Source of the DNA: a bacterium
Lineage (GTDB): Bacteria > Spirochaetota > Leptospiria > Leptospirales > Leptonemataceae
Assembly: GCA_024742665.1 (NCBI GenBank)
Contig: JANSYA010000001.1
Location: 1,381,001-1,445,000 of the forward strand
DNA: 64,000 nucleotides
Direction of reading: 5' to 3'
Shown here: piece after piece, positions 17,063 to 25,791 of the stretch
Layout: the number at the start of each line of letters is the position of its first letter
How positions within the stretch are numbered: the first letter of the stretch is position 1
The notes under the pieces: generated by a model
The model's database searches: none
The model's input: the letters and a program-made list of their open reading frames with translations, nothing else
Told to the model about the DNA's origin: nothing
Made by a program: the position numbers and the translations under genes

Positions 17063-18312
17063 ACGCACCTGTATCCGAAGATCATCTCAAGACCGCAGTG
17101 GTTCTGATCGGCCACGGCAGTCGTCGGGGCAAGGCCAACGTCGGCTTCGAAAAATACGTCGCGGCCTATCGCGCGGCGCATCCCGAGTATACGGTGAGCC
17201 ACGGCTACGTCGAACTGGCCGAACCCTTTATGGGCGACGCCATTCGCGACGCCGCGCGGGATCATGACCGCGTCGTCGCAATGCCGCTGCTTTTATTTCG
17301 CAGCGGTCATGCGAAAAACGATCTGCCGATGGTTCTGAATGAAATTCGAAGCGAGTTCCCGGAGCGCGAACTGCTCGCCGCCGATACCCTGGGCGTGCAT
17401 CCCGATCTTTGCGATCTGGTCTTTCGCCGGGCGAGCGAAACCGAGCTGATGCCCGCGGCGAAGACTTCAGTCGCCGCCGGCGATGACGACGATCGCTATA
17501 AAGCGGCGCTGGCGAATACGGCCGTGATCTTCGTCGGACGCGGTTCCAGCGATCCCGATGCGAACGGCGATTTTTATAAACAGATGCGAATCTTCGCCGA
17601 AGGCCGCGGCTTTGGCTGGGTGCTGCCGTGTTTTATCGGGATTACCGAGCCGAGCCTGGACCAGGCTTTGAATTTGATTTCGCGCACGAGACCGGAGCGC
17701 GTAATTCTCGCGCCGTACTTTCTCCAGCCAGGCGTGCTGATCGAACGCATTCGCGAGCAGGTGGAAAAATTTCGCAAAGAGTATCCGTGGGTGCAGGCTG
17801 CCGTCGCGGATCCCCTGGGAATGGACGATGCGATCTTAAACGTCGTGCACGAGCGCATTCGCCAGGCTCTGAGCGGTCAGAACGCGCTGCCCTGCGATAC
17901 CTGTAAATTTCGCGTGGCGATGCCCGACCAGGAAGAACACGTCGGCGGACTCAAGGCGCTGCTGTGGAGCGCGCGCCACAGTTTTACGCATAATCAGGCG
18001 ATGCCCCACGAACACGCGCACAAACCGATTCGAAAACACGTGCTGGTCTGCGGGAACGTCGACTGCGCCGCCAACGGCAGCATTCGAGCGCTGACGGCTT
18101 TGCGCAGCGGACTGAAACGCCGCGGTCTGCTCAAAGAGGTGCTCGTGACCCAGACTTCGTGTATGGGGCACTGCGGCGCGGGACCGAACGTTGTGGTCTA
18201 TCCTGACGGAATCTGGTACCGGGGCGTGGTCGAGGGCGATATCGAAGAGTTGATTGACGAGCACCTGGTGGGCGACCGACTGGTTGCACGACTGGTGGAT
18301 AATATTATGTGA
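17059..18312 (+). CDS. cbiX: Sirohydrochlorin cobaltochelatase CbiX fused to a 2Fe-2S ferredoxin
   Basis: This 417-residue protein has two CbiX halves and a C-terminal thioredoxin-like 2Fe-2S domain. The first half (about 10-130) has both metal-handling histidines of the family (LIGHGSRRGK and FRSGHAKNDLP). In the second half (about 148-280) the same positions read GRGSSDP and LQPGVLIER, so it has lost both and is likely structural. Residues about 335-410 carry four cysteines as C-x4-C (VCGNVDC) and C-x3-C (SCMGHC), the pattern of the ferredoxin family. It inserts Co2+ into sirohydrochlorin, the entry to the anaerobic route. The Fe-S domain may sense redox state or be structural. Confidence 0.93.
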   Translation: MNAPVSEDHLKTAVVLIGHGSRRGKANVGFEKYVAAYRAAHPEYTVSHGYVELAEPFMGDAIRDAARDHDRVVAMPLLLFRSGHAKNDLPMVLNEIRSEFPERELLAADTLGVHPDLCDLVFRRASETELMPAAKTSVAAGDDDDRYKAALANTAVIFVGRGSSDPDANGDFYKQMRIFAEGRGFGWVLPCFIGITEPSLDQALNLISRTRPERVILAPYFLQPGVLIERIREQVEKFRKEYPWVQAAVADPLGMDDAILNVVHERIRQALSGQNALPCDTCKFRVAMPDQEEHVGGLKALLWSARHSFTHNQAMPHEHAHKPIRKHVLVCGNVDCAANGSIRALTALRSGLKRRGLLKEVLVTQTSCMGHCGAGPNVVVYPDGIWYRGVVEGDIEELIDEHLVGDRLVARLVDNIM

Positions 18313-18384
18313 CGCGATCGCATGAGCTTTCGCGGGTGCATCCGCATTTATAGAAAGGGATACGAAGAGAAAAGGAAAATTATT

Positions 18385-18756
18385 ATGGCATGTCATGAAA
18401 TCGCCGCCCTGCGACTGGGTATGATGGAAGTGCTGGGCATCGACGACCCCGGCGAAAAACAACACGAGCTGGAAGAACTCGGAACGGCCGCGAACGAAGC
18501 GGGACCGCTGAAGTCTCTAATGGAAAGCGGGAATCTCGAACAGATGCTGCGTTTTTACAGCATTTCGCTTTCGGACCTACAGGAAAAGGTCGCGAAGACT
18601 CCGGCCGACGACGCGAAGCTGCCGTACTATAAAACGCTGCTGGTGCTTACGAAGAAAGTCGAACAGGATCTGCAGACCCAGCTGGACAATCTCAAGCGGC
18701 TCTACCAGGACCTGGACGAGATTCATCATTACGTACATGAAATCTATCCTGCTTGA
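18385..18756 (+). CDS. DUF3209-like small protein of the cob operon
   Basis: The frame is open from 18322, but the ATG at 18385 is preceded by AAAGGA at a suitable distance and gives MACHEIAALRLGMMEVLGIDD, the N-terminus I recall for DUF3209. The 123-residue product is mostly helical and acidic, with one Cys and one His at the N-terminus (CHE) and a helical C-terminus containing HHYVHE. From memory, homologues occur in cobalamin clusters of haloarchaea and some bacteria, and I know of no proven function. It lies between cbiX and the reductase-cbiD fusion and its stop is 4 bases before the next ATG. The CHE and HHYVH residues could bind metal, which would fit cobalt delivery. Confidence 0.8.
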   Translation: MACHEIAALRLGMMEVLGIDDPGEKQHELEELGTAANEAGPLKSLMESGNLEQMLRFYSISLSDLQEKVAKTPADDAKLPYYKTLLVLTKKVEQDLQTQLDNLKRLYQDLDEIHHYVHEIYPA

Positions 18757-18759
18757 TTG

Positions 18760-20697
18760 ATGGCCGTTCCGCGCAAAATAAAAATCGCTGCGGTCGAAGA
18801 CGTCCGCGATACGCGCATTCTTACGCTGCAATCCGAAGAGCCGATTGGCTTTCTGGGCGGGAAGTGGTTGATGATCAATTCCCACAAGCCCCTCGGCGAA
18901 GGCAAGTGGGCGAAGCGCGCCTACTCGATCTTCAGCGGCGACGGCGAGCAGTCGCAGTGTAAGATCGCCGTGAAACGAATTCCCGACGGACCCGCTTCGA
19001 ATTATTTGCACGACGAGGTCGGCGTGGGCGATGAGCTTGAATACAGCGGGCCCTACGGCAAACTCTTTCACATCTACGAAGACGACGCGCCGGGGGTGCT
19101 ACTCACTGCCGCCGTCGACACGGGCATCACCGCGATTCTGGGCGTCTTAAACAGCGAACGCGCGCGGCCCTTTTACGATCGCGTGCGCATCTTCTGGTTT
19201 TTGAGCGACGAAAGCTATTTTCTGGATCCCGACTACGTGCGCAAACATCTGCCGCCGGAGTTACGCGATCGCCTGAGCGTTCATACGATCGATGCGATCG
19301 GCGAAACGACGCGCATGGACCAGGCGCGCGAGATTCTGGAACGGGATCTCGCGGCGAACGAACGCCCGGATCTGGCGATGATCGCCGGTGACGGGCACGT
19401 CTTGTATTCGCTGCGAACGGCTTTATTATTAAACGGACTCGGCGAAGAACAGATTCGCAAAGATACTTTCTTTAACAGCACCGATAAGAAACCGCCGCCG
19501 AAGAATCAGGCGAATTTACGCACGGGCTATACGACCGGGGCGTGCTCCGCCGCCGCCGCCCGGGCCGCGACGCGCATGCTGCTTTCGGAAACGCCGGCCG
19601 ATCGGTTTCCCGATCGCATCGAATCCGTTTTGCCTAACGGCCAGTCGGTCGTCTTTCCGCTCAAACGACGCGAACGCGACGGCGACGCGGCGGTGTGCAG
19701 TATCATTAAAGACGGCGGCGACGATCCGGACTGCACGCATCTCGCGGAGCTGATCGCCCGGGTAGAGTTAAGCGATAGTCCCGGAGTTGAAATTCGCGGC
19801 GGCGTCGGCGTGGCCACGGTTACGCTGCCCGGTCTGGGTCTCGAAGTCGGACAGCCGTCGATTACGGGCATGCCGCGCAAGAATATCACCGAGATGGTGC
19901 AGGCGGAACTCGACGGGGCGGCGGCTGATGGCTCTGGCGCCGGCGTCGCGGGCGACTTTAAAAAGGCCGCGGGCGCGATCGTTACGATCGAAGTGCCCGA
20001 CGGCGAAGAGCGTGCGAAGCAGACGACGAACGAACGCCTGGGATTGATCGGCGGCATTTCGATTCTGGGAACGACCGGCATCGTAAAACCCTACAGCACC
20101 GGCGCCTTTCGCACGAGCGTCGTACAGGCGATCGACGTGGCGGCCCGTCGCGGCTTAAAAGAAGTGGTCCTGACGACCGGCGGCAAATCGGAAGAGTACG
20201 CCATGCGCGAAAATCCGCACCTCGGCACGGACGCCTTCGTGCAGGTCGGCGATTTTATCGGCACCGGCGTCAAACACGCCAAACGCCGGGGCATTCCTCG
20301 CACGACCATCTTCGGCATGATGGGCAAGCTTTCGAAGATGGCCGACGGCGTTACGCAAACCCACCAGGCGGGTTCGCAGGTGAATATGGAGATGCTCGCG
20401 GAGCTTGCGAAAAGCCTGGGCGCGGTCGACTCGGTCCTCGAAGAAATTCGCGCCGCGAAGACCGCGCGACGCGTGCTGGAGCTCGCGGTTGAACACGGCT
20501 GGCCGCAAATCGCCGGCCTGATCTGCGAGCGCGTCGCCCACGTGATGACGAATTATGCGAACGGCCGGGCGAAGACCGAGCTGACACAGCCGCCCGAAAG
20601 CATTGATGAAGAATTCGAGATCGTGTGCTGCATGACCGACTTTGACGGCGTCATGCTCGGGCAATATCCACTGGCGGAAAATGTGCGACCGGTCTGA
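18760..20697 (+). CDS. cbiD: Flavin/NAD(P)H reductase domain fused to CbiD (cobalt-precorrin-5B C1-methyltransferase)
   Basis: This is a 645-residue fusion (ATG 18760, with TTG 18757 as an alternative). Residues about 1-245 form a ferredoxin-NADP+ reductase-like module: FAD motif RAYSIFS, a beta-barrel ending in SGPYGKLF, a nucleotide motif AAVDTGITAILGV, and a C-terminal MIAGDGHVLYSLRTAL strand-helix. Residues about 250-645 are CbiD: LRTGYTTGACSAAAARA, GVGVATVTLPGLGL, GIVKPYSTGAFR, TTGGKSEEYA. CbiD methylates C1 of cobalt-precorrin-5B to give cobalt-precorrin-6A, and the next step is reduction of that product by CbiJ/CobK. No CbiJ is visible in this window, so the fused reductase is a strong candidate for that reaction. 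Confidence 0.93.
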   Translation: MAVPRKIKIAAVEDVRDTRILTLQSEEPIGFLGGKWLMINSHKPLGEGKWAKRAYSIFSGDGEQSQCKIAVKRIPDGPASNYLHDEVGVGDELEYSGPYGKLFHIYEDDAPGVLLTAAVDTGITAILGVLNSERARPFYDRVRIFWFLSDESYFLDPDYVRKHLPPELRDRLSVHTIDAIGETTRMDQAREILERDLAANERPDLAMIAGDGHVLYSLRTALLLNGLGEEQIRKDTFFNSTDKKPPPKNQANLRTGYTTGACSAAAARAATRMLLSETPADRFPDRIESVLPNGQSVVFPLKRRERDGDAAVCSIIKDGGDDPDCTHLAELIARVELSDSPGVEIRGGVGVATVTLPGLGLEVGQPSITGMPRKNITEMVQAELDGAAADGSGAGVAGDFKKAAGAIVTIEVPDGEERAKQTTNERLGLIGGISILGTTGIVKPYSTGAFRTSVVQAIDVAARRGLKEVVLTTGGKSEEYAMRENPHLGTDAFVQVGDFIGTGVKHAKRRGIPRTTIFGMMGKLSKMADGVTQTHQAGSQVNMEMLAELAKSLGAVDSVLEEIRAAKTARRVLELAVEHGWPQIAGLICERVAHVMTNYANGRAKTELTQPPESIDEEFEIVCCMTDFDGVMLGQYPLAENVRPV

Positions 20698-20818
20698 GGG
20701 GCGATCGCTATCCGGGAAACAAAGCGAAACAAAGCCGAAACGAATTCTAAGCAGACGAACGCGACACGAAAACGAAACAAGTATACCAATAAAACATACC
20801 AAAAATACCCGAAAAATA

Positions 20819-21484
20819 ATGAGCAACAACGAACCAAACGATATGCGTCAGATGACCGCCCTCGGTCGCCAAATTGAAACCGGCAGCTTCGCCGTGATCG
20901 ATCGGGAAGTCGGCGAACATAATTTTCCCGAAGATCAATGGCAGGTCGTGCGACGGGTGATTCATTCGACCGCCGATTTCGAATTTAAGACTCTGATGGC
21001 CTTTCACGAAAACGCGATTTCCGCGGGAGTCGCCGCATTGCGTTCCGGCTGTCCGCTGCTGGTCGACGTAAAGATGATTTCGGTCGGCTTAAACGCGGAT
21101 CGCCTGGGAGCGTACGGCTGTGAAGTGCATACCTATATTTCCGACGACGATGTAATCGCCACGGCGAAACAGAAAAATTCTACGCGGGCCATTGAGTCCG
21201 TGCGCAAAGCCCATCGTCTTGGAAAACTGGCCGGTTCGATTGTCGCGGTGGGCAATGCGCCGACCGCTCTGTTGGAAGTCTGTCGCTATATCAAAGAAGA
21301 GAACGTGCGGCCGGCCTTGATCGTCGGCGTGCCGGTCGGTTTTATCAGCGCGGCCGAATCGAAAGAAGCTGTGATGGAACTGGACGTTCCGTATATCGTC
21401 GCGCGCGGTCGCAAAGGCGGCAGCGCCATCGCCGTTTCCATTATTCACGCGTTGCTCATGCTTTCGGTCGAGACCGCGTCCTGA
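20819..21484 (+). CDS. cbiC: Cobalt-precorrin-8 methylmutase
   Basis: CbiC/CobH family, 221 residues from the ATG at 20819. The longer open frame (from 20642) overlaps cbiD and its extra residues look non-coding. Family features include HSTADFEFKTLM with the catalytic His, LVDVKMISVGLN, SIVAVGNAPTALLEV, and GVPVGFISAAESKEA. It moves the C11 methyl to C12, giving cobyrinate. The 120 bases before it are unusually A-rich and lack a clear Shine-Dalgarno sequence, in contrast with the tightly packed neighbours. Confidence 0.94.
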   Translation: MSNNEPNDMRQMTALGRQIETGSFAVIDREVGEHNFPEDQWQVVRRVIHSTADFEFKTLMAFHENAISAGVAALRSGCPLLVDVKMISVGLNADRLGAYGCEVHTYISDDDVIATAKQKNSTRAIESVRKAHRLGKLAGSIVAVGNAPTALLEVCRYIKEENVRPALIVGVPVGFISAAESKEAVMELDVPYIVARGRKGGSAIAVSIIHALLMLSVETAS

Positions 21485-21488
21485 ATTT

Positions 21489-22766
21489 ATGAGCGTTCAC
21501 GAAATACAAATCGAAAGCGCCCCCGTAACTTTGATCGGCGTGGGCGACGACGGCTGCGCGAGTCTTTCGAGTCGCGCGGTGCACGCCGTGAGTCGCGCTC
21601 AGGTGCTCGCCGGCGGCGAACGCCTGCTGGAATTCTTTCCCCAGTTTGAAGGCCAGCGCATCGTTCTCAAGACAGGCCTGAAACAGGCGATGGCGGAAAT
21701 CGCGGGGCTGGCCGACGAAAACAACGTCTGTGTGCTCGCTTCCGGGGATCCGCTGTTCTTCGGCATCGGCAATCTCTTGATTCAAAGCGTCGGCGAAGGA
21801 CGCGTGCATGTGATTCCGCATCCCGGTTCGATGCAACTGGCTTTCGCCCGGGCGGGCTTAAAGTGGGACGACGCGGCCTGGATTTCCCTGCACGGTCGCG
21901 CGCGCGCGGGTCTCGTCACAAAACTCAAGCGCCTGGCGAAGGCCGCGATATTTACCGACGCGAAGAATTCGCCGCGGGCGATTGCGGAGTATCTGCTTGA
22001 GTACGGCGAAAGCGAGTGGCGCGCCTTCGTCGGCGAACATCTCGGCGGTCCCGGGGAACGCGTGCGTCGCTTTGATGATTTGAATACGCTGGCGGCCTGC
22101 GAAGACGTGGCCGAGTTGAACGTATTGATCTTGCAGCGCAGCGACGCCGAATGGCGGCCGGCGCCGACCCTCGTGAATTTAAGCGAAGACCTGTACGCGA
22201 AACGCGTTCCGAAAAAAGGCCTGATCACGAAGAAAGAAGTCCGCCTGCTTTCGATCGCCGCGCTAAATCTACGCGCGGACAGCGTGATCTGGGACGTCGG
22301 GGCCGCTTCCGGTTCGATTGCCATCGAGTGCGCTTTACTTGCGGTGAACGGCCGCGCCTTCGCCATCGAGGTCGAGACGGAAAGCCTGGAATATTGTCGC
22401 GAGAACTTAAAGAATCTGGCGGTGGACAACGTAAGGGTGATCGAGGGCCGCGCTCCGGAAATCCTCGCAAATATAGACGCGGCGGACGATCCGGACGCCG
22501 TCTTTATCGGCGGCAGCAAAGGCAGCCTGCGCGAAATCATCGAGGTGTGTTACGGGCGCCTGAAGCCCGGCGGGCGACTCGTCGTGAACGCGATCACCTT
22601 CGAAAATATTCAAGAGGCCTACGGGACGGCGAAAGATTTGGAACTGGACTGCGAAATCACGCAGGTGCAAATTTCCCGGGCTGTGCCGATCGCGCGTTTT
22701 CATCGTTATGATGCGCAAAATCCTATTCATATTTTTACGATCAAAAAAGGCGAAGGCGACGAATAG
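21489..22766 (+). CDS. cbiET: Fused cobalt-precorrin-7 C5- and C15-methyltransferase/decarboxylase
   Basis: A 425-residue CbiE-CbiT fusion (CobL type). Residues about 12-215 are a tetrapyrrole methylase (LIGVGDDGCASL, VLASGDPLFFGIG, IPHPGSMQLAFA). Residues about 235-420 are CbiT (KKGLITKKEVRLLSIAAL, WDVGAASGSIAIECA, FIGGSKGSLREI). Together they methylate C5 and C15 and decarboxylate the C12 acetate. The gene begins 4 bases after the cbiC stop. Confidence 0.95.
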   Translation: MSVHEIQIESAPVTLIGVGDDGCASLSSRAVHAVSRAQVLAGGERLLEFFPQFEGQRIVLKTGLKQAMAEIAGLADENNVCVLASGDPLFFGIGNLLIQSVGEGRVHVIPHPGSMQLAFARAGLKWDDAAWISLHGRARAGLVTKLKRLAKAAIFTDAKNSPRAIAEYLLEYGESEWRAFVGEHLGGPGERVRRFDDLNTLAACEDVAELNVLILQRSDAEWRPAPTLVNLSEDLYAKRVPKKGLITKKEVRLLSIAALNLRADSVIWDVGAASGSIAIECALLAVNGRAFAIEVETESLEYCRENLKNLAVDNVRVIEGRAPEILANIDAADDPDAVFIGGSKGSLREIIEVCYGRLKPGGRLVVNAITFENIQEAYGTAKDLELDCEITQVQISRAVPIARFHRYDAQNPIHIFTIKKGEGDE

Positions 22767-22849
22767 CAATCGTCGCAGGCGAAGGGTCGCGCGCGATCAA
22801 AGGCCGCGCCGCATCAGAAAATACTGCGAAATATTATGAGGCAATATAG

Positions 22850-23644
22850 ATGAACTACGGAAAACTATACGGCGTGGGCGTCGGCACCGGCTCGCCGGAT
22901 TTGATGACGGTGCGGGCGGTGAACGTTTTGCAGTCGGTCGACGTGATCGCGATTCCAAACAGCTCGAAGCATACGAAGTCCGTCGCCTGGCGCATTGCCG
23001 GCAGCGCCGTCGGCCCCGTCGAAGGGCAGGAGCGTCTGGATCTTTTGTTTCCGATGACCAAAGACCCGGCCATTACCGTGCCAGCCTGGAACGAAGCCTT
23101 TAATCAAATCGGCGAACGACTCAAGGCCGGCAAGAGCGTCGCCTTTATCACCGAAGGCGATCCGCTGTTTTACAGCACCTATATTTATTTGCACAAAGCC
23201 GCGCCCGAACGCTGGCCTGGAATCGAAACGGAAATCGTGCCGGCGGTTTCGAGCTTTACGGCGGTGCCTTCGGTCATCGGCGCGCCCATCGCCGACGGTC
23301 AGGAGCGCGTCGCGGTGGTGCCGGCGAGCTATGGACTCGACGAGCTGCCGGCGATTCTCAAGCTATTCGACACTGTGCTCTTAATGAAAGTTTCCAGCGT
23401 CATGCCGCGCCTTGTCGAAATTCTCGAAGCGGAAGGCATGCTGGATAAATCCGTTTATGTAAGCAAGGCGACCATGCCGCTGCAGATGATCGAAGCGGAT
23501 TTGAAAAAGATCGCGAACGATAAGTGCGACTACTTTAGCATGGTGATGGTCAGCAAAGGCGAACGCAACGGAATCCTGGCGGGACGTTTCGCGGATACGG
23601 CCGCGGCGGACGCCGGTAATAATGCGAACGGACAGGCGGTATGA
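22850..23644 (+). CDS. cbiL: Cobalt-factor II / precorrin-2 C20-methyltransferase
   Basis: CbiL/CobI family, 264 residues. The tetrapyrrole methylase motifs are clear: YGVGVGTGSPDLMTVRAV at the N-terminus, ITEGDPLFYSTY, VPAVSSFTAVPS, and LMKVSSVMPRL. It performs the first ring methylation after cobalt insertion. GAGG lies a few bases upstream of the ATG. Its stop overlaps the cbiG start (ATGA, 23641-23644). Confidence 0.95.
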   Translation: MNYGKLYGVGVGTGSPDLMTVRAVNVLQSVDVIAIPNSSKHTKSVAWRIAGSAVGPVEGQERLDLLFPMTKDPAITVPAWNEAFNQIGERLKAGKSVAFITEGDPLFYSTYIYLHKAAPERWPGIETEIVPAVSSFTAVPSVIGAPIADGQERVAVVPASYGLDELPAILKLFDTVLLMKVSSVMPRLVEILEAEGMLDKSVYVSKATMPLQMIEADLKKIANDKCDYFSMVMVSKGERNGILAGRFADTAAADAGNNANGQAV

Positions 23645-24810
23645 GTTCCAGCGCCGATTCAAAAACGAATGTGTCCGGCGATCTCGCGCGCAAGCCGCGC
23701 AAAGACTATGCGATCTACGTGATTACGAAGCATGGCCTGGAAATCGCGGCGAAGATTCGCGAAGCGTTGCCCGAAGCAGATATGTACGTTTCGCCGAAGC
23801 AGATCGCGAACGCGCCGGCCGATGCGCGCGAGCTGTCGCTGCCGATGGGGCCGACCCTGCGCGCGACTTTCGATGAGTACAACTGTCATATTCATATCAT
23901 CAGCGTCGGCGCGGTCGTGCGCATGATCAAAGATCTGATGGTGAATAAAAAGACCGATCCGGCCATCGTCTGCGTCGACGACGCTTCGCGCTTCGCGATC
24001 TGCGTGCTTTCGGGACACGTCGGTCGCGGCAATTTTTTTACGGATCGGATTGCGACTGCGATAAATGCGACGCCGGTGATTACGACCGCCTCGGACGCGC
24101 GCGGAACCTTAACGGTCGATATTCTCGGCCGCGATCTGGGCTGGGTGCTCGACGATATGGATCGCAACGTGACCCGGGGCTGCGCCGCTGTTGTAAACGA
24201 AACCCGCGTGGCCCTCGTGCAGGAAAGCGGCGAAGCGGAGTTCTGGCCCCTCGACAAAGCGCTGCCTCCGGGCGTGGAATATTATACGAAGCTCGACGAC
24301 GTGAATCCGGCGGACTTCGAAATCCTGTTGATTGTGAGCGACCGCGACGTCGCCGCGTCGCATCCCGCGCACTTTGAAAATTCGGTGCTCTTTCGCGCGA
24401 AGAGTCTCGTACTTGGCCTCGGCTGCGATCGCGATACGCCTTTTGAAATTATCGAGCGGGGCGTGCTCCATCACCTGAATGCGGTCGGTCTTTCGGTGAA
24501 GTCGATTAAGTCGATCGCTTCGATCGATAAAAAGGCCGACGAGCCGGGACTGATCGCGCTTTCCGAAAAGTACGACTGGCCTTTTACGGTATATCCCGCG
24601 GAAGAACTCGACGTCGTGCCGGGAATTGAAAATCCTTCGGAAGTCGTCAAAAAATATGTGGGCACTCGCGCCGTCGCCGAACCGGCCTGCCTGCTCGCGG
24701 CGGGCGCCGAGAAGCTACTCGTCGCGAAGCAGGCTTATAAAGAAGATCACGATAAACATAATATGACCCTGGCGGTGGCGCGAATTCCTTTCGCGCCGCG
24801 CAAAGTCTGA
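23641..24810 (+). CDS. cbiG: Cobalt-precorrin-5A hydrolase
   Basis: CbiG family, 389 residues. The N-terminal domain has VITKHGLEIAAKI, ISVGAVVRMI and CVLSGHVGRGN; the C-terminal domain has LVLGLGCDRDTPFEII and a terminal tetrapyrrole-associated segment. It opens the delta-lactone of cobalt-precorrin-5A with loss of acetaldehyde, a step specific to the anaerobic pathway. About 45 bases separate it from cbiH. Confidence 0.95.
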   Translation: MSSSADSKTNVSGDLARKPRKDYAIYVITKHGLEIAAKIREALPEADMYVSPKQIANAPADARELSLPMGPTLRATFDEYNCHIHIISVGAVVRMIKDLMVNKKTDPAIVCVDDASRFAICVLSGHVGRGNFFTDRIATAINATPVITTASDARGTLTVDILGRDLGWVLDDMDRNVTRGCAAVVNETRVALVQESGEAEFWPLDKALPPGVEYYTKLDDVNPADFEILLIVSDRDVAASHPAHFENSVLFRAKSLVLGLGCDRDTPFEIIERGVLHHLNAVGLSVKSIKSIASIDKKADEPGLIALSEKYDWPFTVYPAEELDVVPGIENPSEVVKKYVGTRAVAEPACLLAAGAEKLLVAKQAYKEDHDKHNMTLAVARIPFAPRKV

Positions 24811-24855
24811 CGCGAAAGCGTTGATTGCTTAAAACTAAAATCGACGAACGAATTT

Positions 24856-25758
24856 ATGAATGCAAACGAATCAAGTACTACGAAGAACGCAGGCGAATCA
24901 AACGGGAATGCAGAACAGGCGAAAGGCGTGCTCTCCGTCGTTGGTATCGGGCCCGGCAACGACGAACATATTACGCCGAAGGCGCTGCAGGCGATTACCG
25001 AAGCCGAGCTGATCGTGGGTTATTCGACCTATATCAAGCTGGTGAAACATTTGATCGCGGGCAAAGAAATCGTCAAGACCGGCATGACCGAAGAGATCGG
25101 TCGCGCACGGGCGGCGGTCGAAGCGGCCCGGGACGGCAAGCGCGTCGCGATCATTTCCTCCGGCGACGCGGGCGTCTACGGCATGTGCGGCCTGGTCTTT
25201 CAGGTGCTCGAAGAGATCGGCTGGACGCGCGAACAAAGCCCGGAGCTGCGAATCATCCCGGGCATTACAGCGCTCAACGCCTGTGCGTCCCTGGTCGGCG
25301 CGCCCCTCGGTCACGACTTCTGCGGCATTTCGCTTTCGGATCTGCTGACGCCCTGGCCGTCGATTCGCAAGAAGATCGACGCGGCGGCCTCGGCGGACTT
25401 CGTGATCGGCCTTTATAATCCGGCGAGCGGTCGGCGTACGCGTCAGATCGTTGAGGCCCAGGAGATCATTCGCAGTCATCGCCCCGGCACGACGCCCGTC
25501 GCTCTGGTCAAAAGCGGCTACCGTCGCCGCCAGACCATCGTGCACAGCGACTTAGACAATTTTCTGGATTTCGAAATCGGCATGCTGACCACCGTGTTGG
25601 TCGGCTCGACGCAAACCTTTATGTTCGAAGACTATATGGTCACCCCTCGCGGCTATACGAATAAATATTCGATGAGCGACGGCGCGACGATTGAAGGGCA
25701 GACTCCCGCGCGCAGCCTGGTGCTGGACGACGAAGGGCGTCCGATCGGCGCGCAATAA
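24856..25758 (+). CDS. cbiH: Cobalt-precorrin-3 C17-methyltransferase (ring contraction)
   Basis: CbiH/CobJ family, 300 residues with a Ser/Asn-rich N-terminal tail of about 22 residues. Tetrapyrrole methylase signatures: VVGIGPGNDEHITPKAL, GYSTYIKLV, ISSGDAGVYGMCG, IPGITALNACAS, and YNPASGRRTRQI. It methylates C17 and contracts the ring to the corrin skeleton. Confidence 0.95.
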   Translation: MNANESSTTKNAGESNGNAEQAKGVLSVVGIGPGNDEHITPKALQAITEAELIVGYSTYIKLVKHLIAGKEIVKTGMTEEIGRARAAVEAARDGKRVAIISSGDAGVYGMCGLVFQVLEEIGWTREQSPELRIIPGITALNACASLVGAPLGHDFCGISLSDLLTPWPSIRKKIDAAASADFVIGLYNPASGRRTRQIVEAQEIIRSHRPGTTPVALVKSGYRRRQTIVHSDLDNFLDFEIGMLTTVLVGSTQTFMFEDYMVTPRGYTNKYSMSDGATIEGQTPARSLVLDDEGRPIGAQ

Positions 25759-25791
25759 TTTTCAGGACAGGCGGGGCGGCGGAATTCAGAC

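Noticed and set aside
17059-18312. Aerobic-route cobaltochelatase CobNST
   Set aside because: The chelatase is CbiX-type, and CbiG, CbiD and CbiF define the anaerobic route; no CobN or CobT is present.
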